The notes under the pieces are model-generated. The model was not told the origin of the DNA. It saw only the letters and a list, made by a program, of their open reading frames with translations, and did no database searches. Made by a program: the position numbers and the translations under genes. Of a stretch of 22,590 nucleotides of DNA, positions 14,801-21,116 are shown piece after piece. Source of the stretch: a virus; the IMG/VR virus record IMGVR_UViG_3300023178_000284, positions 1 to 22,590 of that record; one strand, 5' to 3'. Numbering within the stretch: the stretch's first letter is position 1; each line of letters begins with the position of its first letter.

Positions 14801-15268
14801 TGTGCTAATTGCAGCGGCGTTCCATTCTTGGATACCATAGGATGTAGATCCTGTGTTAATCCACCATGTGCCGTCGTCCGGATTCGCCCCCGGAGCATCT
14901 GCTGAACCTTGTAGTTCATTAAGGTCCACATCTGCACGAACAATAAATGCTGCGTTCGATACACCTAATAAACTATATGCTGCTAACAAACCATATTCGT
15001 TTAATTCGCTTCCATGAATTGGTGTGTTGCTCGCTGTCTTTTCGAAGTTTGGAACTCCAAAAAGATCTACTAATTCTTTTTGACTTGTTACTTTAAATGC
15101 ATTTCCTGCATTCGCCGCCGTAGTTGCTGCTGCAACGCCAGTGCCTGCGGCATTTGTTTTATCTTGCGCTGTGGCAACGACAATTAACGGAGTTGTCCCT
15201 GGTTCTGCAGGGGTGTAAAAACTTTCGTCAATTACCGTAACTTCTACGCCGGGTGATGTAAGTGCCAT
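11855..15268 (-). CDS. 18: Tail sheath protein gp18 with a large internal insertion
   Basis: 1137 residues, against 659 in T4. It forms the contractile sheath. The N-terminal MALTSPGVEVTVIDES and the last 300 residues (RRNFNLITAPGYTEVM, INPITFFNGVGLVNYGQKT, SALDRINVARLVVYLR, PARIDRNELYVDIAIEPVKAIEFIYI) are classic sheath. Residues of about 120-740 are an insertion with repeated G-x-LWI-T...W...W modules (near 132, 367, 621 and 688) and two similar IN-type beta units (about 263-308 and 487-537), likely surface domains. AGGAG lies 8 nt before the ATG, and a late element lies 62 nt upstream. This is the only late gene in the window with a conventional leader, fitting high expression. Confidence 0.95.
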   Translation of the reverse strand: MALTSPGVEVTVIDESFYTPAEPGTTPLIVVATAQDKTNAAGTGVAAATTAANAGNAFKVTSQKELVDLFGVPNFEKTASNTPIHGSELNEYGLLAAYSLLGVSNAAFIVRADVDLNELQGSADAPGANPDDGTWWINTGSTSYGIQEWNAAAISTTGGQKFGAKTPTVLTNADAAKINSNAPKASVGSIGDYAVVFETVGTDTTFSASKDPARIYYKSAGNTQAGVAAGDWVLVGSQNWRASHPTIITAQLDASKITAAAGNFQINGTLVTIGGSDTVDEIVANINGLGITGITAKNVNSTIYIYTDGTSNSNANTITITAGTADLDELEISAATYKGPELQQTPHTSVPQWKGTMGTDVDARPTGSVWIKTTEPNNGARWRASKWSSATTAWESVDAPIYENGHSALYYLDRSGGGVNLAVDTLFVQSNAHEHGGYDSSPATASFRVWRRAATGQTKITSAEVATQLSGTYNFEIEESIVGQLALNSAVRITFTASGATSDATTMAAAINAAGFTNIEASVNDDNKVEIVHKEGGDFRLRDVGLDAIETLFTPYNIDTGAGGANFYNLSDAGYSGGQTQLAAGADDSTAENRYLASNWQPLSAQDFYASPSAPENEPADGQLWYSPEFSEVDIMYHNGTTWVGYQYDGSDPALGSTAAFVNSDPEGPQVAATAPTTQSDGSALVTGDLWISTADLENFPTIYKWDANLLEWVLVDKTDQTTEDGILFADARYGSTGATGNTAATIKDLLASNYLDPDAPDPALYPQGMLLWNLRRSGGNVKKYNNNYIDTTGDNNRYKDESMSGYATDRWSTESGNQEDGSGSFGRKAQRMVVVQGLKSVIDTSSQIRDEERRNFNLITAPGYTEVMSNLVNLNIDRGLTAFVIGDTPLRLAADATTLTNYGTNANLVTDNSDNGLVTYDEYLGTFYPNGFTTDLGGANAVVPASHMMMRTIALSDQVSFPWFAPAGTRRGGISNATAVGYIDAATGEFQTVALNEGQRDTLYDLKINPITFFNGVGLVNYGQKTRARNASALDRINVARLVVYLRSQLNKLARPYIFEPNDKITRDEIKQSVESLLLELVGLRAIYDFAVVCDETNNTPARIDRNELYVDIAIEPVKAIEFIYIPLRVKNTGEI

Positions 15269-15300
15269 TCCTTTATCTCCTGGTAATGTATATTCTCTTT

Positions 15301-15322
15301 CAATGCATTACGTAATGTATTG
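15301..15322. repeat. Near-perfect palindrome in the gp18 leader
   Basis: CAATGCATTA and TAATGTATTG flank a CG centre; the arms differ from a perfect palindrome at one base and the core ATTACGTAAT is perfect. It lies between the gp18 late element and its SD, so it could be an RNA hairpin or a protein-binding site. Function unknown. Confidence 0.4.
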
Positions 15323-15330
15323 TTATACTG

Positions 15331-15336
15331 TATTTA
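15331..15336 (-). promoter_or_regulatory. Late promoter element of gp18
   Basis: Minus strand GCTAAATACAG, core TAAATA, 62 nt upstream of the gp18 ATG. It gives a normal untranslated leader with an SD, unlike the other late genes here. Confidence 0.6.
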
Positions 15337-15394
15337 GCAGATTGTCAGAAAAAACCGTTATTAAGACCTATTTTGGAAAGGGGTAGAAAAGGTG

Positions 15395-15400
15395 TAAATA
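15395..15400 (+). promoter_or_regulatory. Late promoter element of the HNH-like gene
   Basis: GTAAATA with 5 nt (GTTGT) before the ATG at 15406. It decides this start over an upstream in-frame ATG at 15373. Confidence 0.6.
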
Positions 15401-15405
15401 GTTGT

Positions 15406-15741
15406 ATGAGACCTATTTGTAAATGCGGTTTAAGACCCTGTGCAGTTAACTATAAGAAGCACGGTAAAACTTATTATAGAAGTTTATGCGAGGGGTGTTC
15501 TAAACATGGTGTGTATTATGGAGTTCCTAGATGGTATAGATCTGGCTATAGAATGAAAAAACAGTGTGATAAATGTGGTTTCAAATCACCACATAAAGAA
15601 GTATTTAGGGTTTTCCACGTAGACGAAAACCTAGATAATTGTAGACGTAATAATTTAAAAACGGTGTGTGCAAACTGTAGAACAGTATTGGCTAAAGAAG
15701 GTATAAGATGGAAACAAGGAGATCTAGTTGCCGACTATTGA
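15406..15741 (+). CDS. Zinc-knuckle HNH endonuclease-like protein
   Basis: 111 residues, Cys-rich. N-terminal zinc knuckle: CKCG (Cys5, Cys7) paired with LCEGC (Cys28, Cys31). C-terminal HNH-like unit: QCDKCG (Cys54, Cys57), VFRVFHVDENLDNCRRNNLK (His71, Asp73, Asn82/83) and VCANC (Cys88, Cys91), matching the structural zinc plus H-N pattern of HNH nucleases. Proteins of this form are, as I recall, common in marine T4-like phages and usually labelled HNH endonuclease; whether they cut DNA, home or act in packaging is not established here. It is the only plus-strand gene between 1714 and 17539, overlapping the gp1 end by 18 bp in a convergent arrangement. Confidence 0.7.
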   Translation: MRPICKCGLRPCAVNYKKHGKTYYRSLCEGCSKHGVYYGVPRWYRSGYRMKKQCDKCGFKSPHKEVFRVFHVDENLDNCRRNNLKTVCANCRTVLAKEGIRWKQGDLVADY

Positions 15742-16341
15742 TGCAATAGATGTGTAAAGTTGTTCAATAGTTTGATCGTTTACTATTTCATTATCAAATT
15801 TAGTTCCAACCCATGCCCACTCACTGGCATGAATACCACTATCTTTCATACCTTTGATTCCTGCATTTGAACCTTGATTTGCTGCAATTGCAAGATCATA
15901 CCAACTTGGTAAAGCGCCTCTTTTTACCCATATAATTTTGCCACCTAAATTTCTAATAGCCTTTATTTCATTAGGGAATCTTACATCACTTACAACAATA
16001 TTATCATTGCTTTTACGCAATTTATTTTCAAGACTAGCAATCCAAATATCGTCATGAAATGTTTTTCTGCATACCTCTGTCCCCCAATATTGTAAAACCC
16101 ACCGAGGAGTTAGAGTTGGCATATTCAATCTATCAGCCCACCAAGGATCTACCTTTTCGCGCCATTCTCTTGCCTGTTTAGACTTGCCTTCTAGCATATC
16201 TCTATCCCAGCCAAAAACTGCCGCAACAGCATCTTTTAGAGTGCCGGCAAAACTTTCTCTTCTAAATTCATGGAAGTTTACAAGGTAATCAGCAACTGTA
16301 TCTTTGCCTGAACCGATAAAACCACATACACCTATAATCAT
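15724..16341 (-). CDS. 1: Deoxynucleoside monophosphate kinase, gp1-like
   Basis: 205 residues (T4 gp1: 241). It phosphorylates dNMPs to dNDPs for phage DNA synthesis. Seen: P-loop CGFIGSGKDT (residues 6-15), ESFAGTLKDAVAAVFGWDRDMLEG (LID/NMP-binding start resembling AGPIKDAL in T4), WVLQYWGTEVCR (QALGTDL in T4), DNIVVSDVRFPNEIKAI (Asp-Arg motif) and KIIWVKR. An early-function gene among structural genes: it has its own TTGACA-N17-TATAAT promoter and AGGAG 7 nt before the ATG. The 3' end overlaps the convergent HNH-like gene. Confidence 0.88.
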   Translation of the reverse strand: MIIGVCGFIGSGKDTVADYLVNFHEFRRESFAGTLKDAVAAVFGWDRDMLEGKSKQAREWREKVDPWWADRLNMPTLTPRWVLQYWGTEVCRKTFHDDIWIASLENKLRKSNDNIVVSDVRFPNEIKAIRNLGGKIIWVKRGALPSWYDLAIAANQGSNAGIKGMKDSGIHASEWAWVGTKFDNEIVNDQTIEQLYTSIASIVGN

Positions 16342-16362
16342 TTATTTTCTCCTAATAAAACA

Positions 16363-16391
16363 ATTATAGTGTATTATAGAGTATTTGTCAA
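16363..16391 (-). promoter_or_regulatory. Consensus sigma70 promoter for the dNMP kinase gene
   Basis: Minus strand: TTGACA (16386-16391), 17-nt spacer, TATAAT (16363-16368), a perfect match. A second TATAAT lies within the spacer. Followed by TTAGGAG (SD) before the ATG at 16341. The promoter sits just after the stop of the small basic gene. Confidence 0.85.
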
Positions 16392-16395
16392 GTAA

Positions 16396-16737
16396 TTAAT
16401 AGAATGGTTTTGGCTGTCCTGGCTTACCTGTGTTAAGTTTTCTTGCCAAAACACTTGCTGTATTGATTGATTTAGTTCTTTGCTGTCTACGTGCTTGTGT
16501 AGGAGCAGTTCTAGCTCTTGTAGTTTTCATTTTTTGAGCTCTTGCTACGTTGTATTGCTGCACACACTTTGAAGGATGACTAACTTGTCTTCCTGCTCTT
16601 GGTCCTACTGAACATCTAAATCTTAGTTTGGTTTTGCCGCCTCTTGCACTTGGAGCAGATCTTCCCCAAACCATTTTAGCAACTTCATTAAAGATCTCGT
16701 TGTGTTCTTCTTCTGTAACTAACTCTGATATACGCAT
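16396..16737 (-). CDS. Small highly basic phage protein, 113 aa
   Basis: No named family. Starts MRISELVTEEEHNEIF (acidic helix), then becomes strongly basic: KTKLRFRCSVGPRAGRQVSHPSKC followed by an Arg/Lys/Thr/Gln-rich helix-like stretch and INTASVLARKLN. Net charge is very positive, suggesting contact with nucleic acid. The RFRC-GPR-GR-V-PS-C block recalls an unnamed protein conserved near neck genes of marine T4-like phages. The ATG overlaps the preceding stop (TAATG), so it is coupled to the gp13-like gene. The start at 16752 was rejected because it would extend into that gene. Its MRISEL start resembles MRIDEIL of the 59-aa protein at 18859. Confidence 0.65.
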   Translation of the reverse strand: MRISELVTEEEHNEIFNEVAKMVWGRSAPSARGGKTKLRFRCSVGPRAGRQVSHPSKCVQQYNVARAQKMKTTRARTAPTQARRQQRTKSINTASVLARKLNTGKPGQPKPFY

Positions 16738-17495
16738 TATCCTATAATCCAACTGTAACCATGACCGCCTGCAACTTGTGTTCCAAGTTCCATTGTTAGG
16801 CGTTCAATATCATTAAATCCTTCTTGTTTAATACTTGCACCATTAAGAGCAGTTCCGCCTTGTGGTCCAGCAATCGAAGCAAATTTTTCACGTGCTTGTC
16901 CTAGCATGACTTTACAGTTTGCTAGTGTGTAATCTTTAATCCACTGTCCTGAGTATACATCTTCTAGTATCACAAAGTCTGGTTTATCATTGTATGCCCA
17001 AAGCAAAACTTCTTCTTGTCCTCTAGGACGTTGCATAATAATTAACTTTTTACTTTGTGGGTTCCATGTAAAATTGATAAATGAACCAAACATTTTACCA
17101 ACTAATTCTTGATACTGCGCAAATAATTCATACGTTGCTAGTCCACCCATGTTAGTAGAACTTAGAAGATATGTATTTGTATATGCTAAATTGAATGGTT
17201 CAAACACTGTTCCGCCCGTTCCATTACCTGATCTAGATCCAACACTTCTTCTATATATCTGTCTTACCTGTTGTATTTCATTTGGTAAAATGTATTCATT
17301 TTGATCTTTTTCTAGTGTTAGAGTTATATAACTTTCTTCAACAGAATTATCTGATCTTTGGCGGAACACACCTAGTGATCTTTTAAGTGCAGTTTCGTAA
17401 TGATCAGGATCAAGTTCTACGTCAATCATGCCATCGCCTAGCATTAATCTAACATAGTCAAATACTTCTTGTTTTGCTTTATCTATTTGGCTCAT
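16737..17495 (-). CDS. 13: Neck / head-tail connector protein, gp13-like
   Basis: 252 residues (T4 gp13: 309). The start MSQIDKAKQEVFDYVRLMLGDG and the helix-strand pattern IDVELDPDHYETALKRSLGVF, an EYILPNEIQQVRQIYRR strand, and a C-terminal helix WIKDYTLANCKVMLGQAREK followed by GPQGGTALNG-EG match the marine proteins labelled neck protein gp13, which seal the portal after packaging. Direct similarity to T4 gp13 is not obvious to me, so the number is tentative while the connector role is more secure. Start at 17495, where TAAATA lies 5 nt upstream, rather than 17534. It is divergent from gp14. Confidence 0.6.
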   Translation of the reverse strand: MSQIDKAKQEVFDYVRLMLGDGMIDVELDPDHYETALKRSLGVFRQRSDNSVEESYITLTLEKDQNEYILPNEIQQVRQIYRRSVGSRSGNGTGGTVFEPFNLAYTNTYLLSSTNMGGLATYELFAQYQELVGKMFGSFINFTWNPQSKKLIIMQRPRGQEEVLLWAYNDKPDFVILEDVYSGQWIKDYTLANCKVMLGQAREKFASIAGPQGGTALNGASIKQEGFNDIERLTMELGTQVAGGHGYSWIIG

Positions 17496-17500
17496 ATAAC

Positions 17501-17506
17501 TATTTA
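17501..17506 (-). promoter_or_regulatory. Late promoter element of the gp13-like gene
   Basis: Minus strand CATAAATAG, core TAAATA, 5 nt (GTTAT) before the ATG at 17495. No SD. It sets the start codon. Confidence 0.7.
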
Positions 17507-17525
17507 TGCCTTGTGCTGAAAACGG

Positions 17526-17531
17526 TAAATA
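17526..17531 (+). promoter_or_regulatory. Late promoter element of gp14
   Basis: GGTAAATAC, core TAAATA, 8 nt before the ATG at 17540. It lies 20 bp from the opposing gp13-like element, forming a compact divergent late promoter pair. Confidence 0.65.
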
Positions 17532-17539
17532 CATATACT

Positions 17540-18859
17540 ATGCCAAGACTAAGTTTATACCGTCCAGAAAAGGGCAACGATTACAAGTTTATAGACAAGA
17601 CTGCCTGGGAGATGTTCCAAGTTGGTGGAACAGATGTCCTATTGCACAAGTATTTAGGATCGGGAGGTGCTATACAAGGTAATACTCCTAGCACACCATC
17701 ATATGACAGTCTAAGTCCTACAAACATACAGGATATGTTATTCCTTGAAAATAGGGATAGAAAGTATGATCCTGATGTATATGTTATGCGCGGTGTATAT
17801 AATGTGCAAGATATAGATTTCAATCTAAGTCAATTTGGCTTGTTTCTACAAAATGATACAATATTCATCACTTTTCATATTACAGATACAGTTGAAAAAT
17901 TAGGTAGAAAATTGATTCCAGGCGATGTAATTGAATTACCACACTTGAAAGATGAATATGCGCTCAATGATTTAAATTATGCATTAAAACGTTTTTATGT
18001 AATCGAAGACGTAAATCGTGCTGCTGAAGGATTTTCAGTAACTTGGTATCCTCATTTATATAGAGCAAAATGTAAACCTTTAGTAGATTCACAAGAATTC
18101 AAAGATATACTAGATCAAGTTGCAAACCAAGAAGGGTTCAAAGGCGAATTTAACGAGGGTAATACTTATTACCCTGGTGATGTAATTTCTTATAACGGAG
18201 AAAAATACGAAGCAACCTGCGAAACCACTGTTGCTCCTCCGAGCGAATGTTGGAAACTTGCTGACACACTTAAAGATATTATGTCTACTTACGAAAAAGA
18301 AATGCAAATAACAAGTGCAGTTCTTGATCAAGCAGAAGCAGATACACCACAAAGTGGATATGACACTACCAAACTATTCACTCTGCAGAGAACAGAAGAT
18401 GGTAAGAGCGAATTAGTTTCTGCAGATCAAACTTTAGATGATGCAACAATAGATACAATTACAGCAGATACTGTATATCAAAGTGCTGAAGCAAATGGCT
18501 ATACAGGTTATCTTGTAGAGGACGGTATACCACCTAACGGAGCACCATTTACTCAAGGTATAGCATTTCCTATAGGACCGTCAGAAGGACAATTCCACTT
18601 ACGCACAGATTACAAACCTACTAGATTATTTAGATATGCAAAAGGTAGATGGAGTAAGATGGAGGATGACGTGAGAACAAATATTACTAACTTAGGCACA
18701 AGCGATACTAATGCAGGTAAAACTTATGCAGGTAAAGAAAATAGAGAAACATTAAAAACATCATTTATCAATAATACAAATGAACAAGTAATTGATGGAA
18801 AGAATGTTACAGAAAAACAAAGTCTTTCTAAAGCGTTAAGACCAAAGGCGGATGAATAA
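17540..18859 (+). CDS. 14: Neck protein gp14 with C-terminal extension
   Basis: 439 residues (T4 gp14: 256). In T4, gp14 joins gp13 at the neck and closes the head for tail attachment. Seen: YKFIDKTAWEMFQVGGTDVLLHKYL near 15-39, DMLFLENRDRKYDPDVYVMRGVY (about 65-87), FLQNDTIFITFHI and RKLIPGDVIELPHLKDEY (about 123-140), which track the T4 gp14 order (vascular neck strand, then GDLIYFP-type motif). After the helix near 183-200, a short module YYPGDVISYNGEKYEATC (210-227) resembles a CBM5/12 carbohydrate-binding repeat. The start is supported by TAAATA 8 nt upstream. Confidence 0.85.
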   Translation: MPRLSLYRPEKGNDYKFIDKTAWEMFQVGGTDVLLHKYLGSGGAIQGNTPSTPSYDSLSPTNIQDMLFLENRDRKYDPDVYVMRGVYNVQDIDFNLSQFGLFLQNDTIFITFHITDTVEKLGRKLIPGDVIELPHLKDEYALNDLNYALKRFYVIEDVNRAAEGFSVTWYPHLYRAKCKPLVDSQEFKDILDQVANQEGFKGEFNEGNTYYPGDVISYNGEKYEATCETTVAPPSECWKLADTLKDIMSTYEKEMQITSAVLDQAEADTPQSGYDTTKLFTLQRTEDGKSELVSADQTLDDATIDTITADTVYQSAEANGYTGYLVEDGIPPNGAPFTQGIAFPIGPSEGQFHLRTDYKPTRLFRYAKGRWSKMEDDVRTNITNLGTSDTNAGKTYAGKENRETLKTSFINNTNEQVIDGKNVTEKQSLSKALRPKADE

Positions 18860-19038
18860 TGCGTATAGATGAAATATTAGGGTTCGCAACACGAACACCA
18901 AAAAAAACTACAATTAAGAAAAAAGTGCGACATGATGATGACGAACCGCTTGCGATTAAATTACAGAAGCGTAGAGCTGCTGCTGCAAAAGGTGACAAAA
19001 CTGCATTCACGCACGATTTTAAAAAGGCAAATAAATAA
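18859..19038 (+). CDS. Short basic protein between gp14 and gp15, 59 aa
   Basis: A small gene that fits perfectly between its neighbours: its ATG overlaps the gp14 stop (TAATG) and its stop overlaps the gp15 ATG in the same way. Product: MRIDEILGF followed by a Lys/Arg-rich stretch (TPKKTTIKKKVRHDDDE) and LQKRRAAAAKGDKTAFTHDF. It is strongly basic and probably helical in its second half. No known family. Double stop-start coupling and coding on the same strand make it very likely real and made in fixed ratio with gp14 and gp15. It may contact DNA or an acidic partner in the neck. Confidence 0.75.
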   Translation: MRIDEILGFATRTPKKTTIKKKVRHDDDEPLAIKLQKRRAAAAKGDKTAFTHDFKKANK

Positions 19039-20462
19039 TGGATTTTTTCTACGACGGACAAATTAGACGTTATGTAACTCAGTTTATGAGAATTTTCATA
19101 GGATTCAAATACCAAGCAGGCGACGGAACACAGCAAAGTATTCCTGTAATGTATGGAGACATGACTAGGCAAGTAGCAAATATTATTAGAGAAAATTCAG
19201 AAAATAAATTGCCAACAGTTCCAAGAATTGCATGTTATATAACCGGACTAGAAATGGATACAACACGATTATCTGATCCAACATTTGTTAGTAAGGTTAA
19301 TATTAGAGAAAGAAAATACTTTGAAGACGAAAACGGAAATCGAGAGTATACTGGTGCACCAGGAAAAAATGTTACTGTAGAAAGAATTATGCCTACTCCG
19401 TATGTCATGACAGTTAAAGCAGATATATGGACATCAAATACTGATCAAAAATTACAACTTTTAGAACAAATATTAGTATTGTTTAATCCTTCATTTGAAA
19501 TACAGACTACAGATAATTATATAGATTGGACAAGTTTAAGTGTAGTATATCTTACAGGACAGCAATTTAGTAGTAGAAGTATTCCGGCAGGAACAGAGAG
19601 TGATATTGATATTTGTAGTTTAGACTTTCAAATTCCTGTTTGGATATCACCACCTGCTAAAGTTAAAAAACTAGGAATAGTAAGAAGTATTATTGCTAAT
19701 ATATTTACAGAAGATGGTGATGTTACTAATATTTCATCTTTAATTTACAATCAATCGGATTCAAATACAGTATATACAAATGCAAGGTATCCTGTATTAC
19801 TATTCAAAGCAAACAACGGTCAAGATTATGATTACGAACTTACAATACTCGATCAAAACGCTGCTATACAATCTCTTGGTCTTGATAGAAAAGAATTTTC
19901 AGACGATAAAAAACTAGATTGGAATGGTGTCCTAGCAGCACTAGGTTCATTTACAGAAGGAACTAGTATGGCACACTTTAAACAGCCCGATGGTTCAGAA
20001 ATAAGCGGAACAATTGCTATTAATCCTGTAGATCCGTTTGTATTACTTGTTTCAATAGACAGAGATACGTTAAAAGAAAATACATTAATTGAAAGTAGCC
20101 AATATCCTAGTGGTAAAGGAACTATGGATGCTATTGTTGATCCTACTACATACAATCCAATTAGTAGCCTAGTTACTATTCCAACTGGACACAGACTATT
20201 AATACTTGAAGATGTAGCAGATAGTGCCGTTGGGTGGAAAAACAATGATAATACTAATACAACAATCAAAGCAAACAGCATTGTAGAGTGGGATGGAAGT
20301 AAATGGAATGTTATATTTGATCCTGCAACTGTAAGTGATATTACATATGTTTCAAATTTGAAAACTGGTATTCAATACAAATGGGATGGGATACAGTGGT
20401 TAAAATCGTTTGAAGGTGAATATGCACCAGGTTATTGGAGACTAGACCCCGAAGGAGCATAA
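19038..20462 (+). CDS. 15: Proximal tail sheath stabiliser gp15
   Basis: 474 residues (T4 gp15: 272). In T4, gp15 forms the hexameric tail terminator joining neck and sheath. Seen: MDFFYDGQIRRYVTQFMRIF, like T4 FYNSSFRRYATLM, IPVMYGDMTRQVANII (T4 VPITYASKEH), TVPRIACYITGLEMD, ERIMPTPYVMTVKADIW (T4 PSPIKMIYELSIF), QKLQLLEQILVLFNPSFEI (T4 VEQILPYFQPHF) and LDFQIPVWISPPAKVKKLG. Residues beyond about 240 form an extra region absent from T4, ending in two WDG-x-x-W units. The ATG is coupled to the preceding stop. Confidence 0.92.
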   Translation: MDFFYDGQIRRYVTQFMRIFIGFKYQAGDGTQQSIPVMYGDMTRQVANIIRENSENKLPTVPRIACYITGLEMDTTRLSDPTFVSKVNIRERKYFEDENGNREYTGAPGKNVTVERIMPTPYVMTVKADIWTSNTDQKLQLLEQILVLFNPSFEIQTTDNYIDWTSLSVVYLTGQQFSSRSIPAGTESDIDICSLDFQIPVWISPPAKVKKLGIVRSIIANIFTEDGDVTNISSLIYNQSDSNTVYTNARYPVLLFKANNGQDYDYELTILDQNAAIQSLGLDRKEFSDDKKLDWNGVLAALGSFTEGTSMAHFKQPDGSEISGTIAINPVDPFVLLVSIDRDTLKENTLIESSQYPSGKGTMDAIVDPTTYNPISSLVTIPTGHRLLILEDVADSAVGWKNNDNTNTTIKANSIVEWDGSKWNVIFDPATVSDITYVSNLKTGIQYKWDGIQWLKSFEGEYAPGYWRLDPEGA

Positions 20463-20470
20463 GTATTGCT

Positions 20471-20857
20471 ATGCAAAAAAGGGCTGGTTTATTATATCTA
20501 TCTTTAAAAACACAAAGAATCTTGTTAATTTTGGAAAATGAAAAGTGGACTGTTCCAACTTTTCAAAAAAATAACTCCATTATACAAGATAGTGTTGCAA
20601 TACAAGATAAATTTTCTAAAGGCAGAATTTTGCCTATAGAATTATATCTATCCAAAGACAAAGGCTTTGAATTTAACACCTACATATGTCTTGTAGATGA
20701 AGAATTTTTAATTAACCATCAACAAACTTATTGCTGGAGTGAATTAGATAGACTACCAAAAAATGTGCATATAGGATTACGAAGCACGTTAAATAATAAC
20801 TTAATTAGGACTAAGATACAAACAGTTTTGGAGTTAGAAAATGCTTTCATTAATTAA
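20471..20857 (+). CDS. Nudix-fold-like protein lacking a clear Nudix box, 128 aa
   Basis: MQKRAGLLYLSLKTQRILLILENEKWTVPTF has the first strands of a Nudix hydrolase (AG-L, R-LL-L, K-W-VP). The end, YCWSELDRLPKNVHIGL followed by a final helix, matches the Nudix C terminus. The catalytic box G-x5-E-x7-REUxEE is not recognisable in the middle, which reads KNNSIIQDSVAIQDKFSKGR. Hence either an inactive or divergent Nudix protein, or chance resemblance. The ATG at 20471 follows gp15 by 8 nt; GGAG at 20454-20457 is a rather distant SD. An upstream ATG at 20435 inside gp15 was rejected. It overlaps the next gene by 17 nt. Confidence 0.55.
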   Translation: MQKRAGLLYLSLKTQRILLILENEKWTVPTFQKNNSIIQDSVAIQDKFSKGRILPIELYLSKDKGFEFNTYICLVDEEFLINHQQTYCWSELDRLPKNVHIGLRSTLNNNLIRTKIQTVLELENAFIN

Positions 20858-21116
20858 ATCAGAAAGATTTCAAGAAGAATACAATGGCTTTAAAGATAGA
20901 GCTGCAAGTATTAGTGACGAAAATTATAAAAAAGACGTAGAAAAGTTTATCGAAAAATTATATCATCAAGTTAAACAATTAGATACTCAGCATGAACAAA
21001 TGGTTTTTACACAACAAATGGACACTATGTCAACAGATGTAAAAACAAAAATTATGGAACTTCGTAAAACAATAGAAAGAAGATTAACTGATTGGGAAAG
21101 AAGAACTACTGCTTAG
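20841..21116 (+). CDS. Small coiled-coil phage protein, 91 aa
   Basis: MLSLIKSERFQEEYNGFKDRA followed by almost continuous helix with heptad-like hydrophobics (EKFIEKLYHQVKQLDTQHEQM; IMELRKTIERRLTDWERR). I know similar short MLS-LKSERFQ proteins as unnamed genes of marine T4-like phages, with no function. The start lies within the end of the Nudix-like gene (17-nt overlap). The stop TAG overlaps the stop of the convergent fibre-like gene, leaving no room for a terminator between them. Confidence 0.65.
   Translation: MLSLIKSERFQEEYNGFKDRAASISDENYKKDVEKFIEKLYHQVKQLDTQHEQMVFTQQMDTMSTDVKTKIMELRKTIERRLTDWERRTTA

Noticed and set aside
17496-17534. Longer start (17534) for the gp13-like gene
   Set aside because: It would translate through the late promoter element; the ATG at 17495 has the fixed 5-nt spacing.
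19853-20281. Minus-strand open frame inside gp15
   Set aside because: Antisense shadow of a clearly coding gene, low-complexity Ser/Leu product, no start signal.
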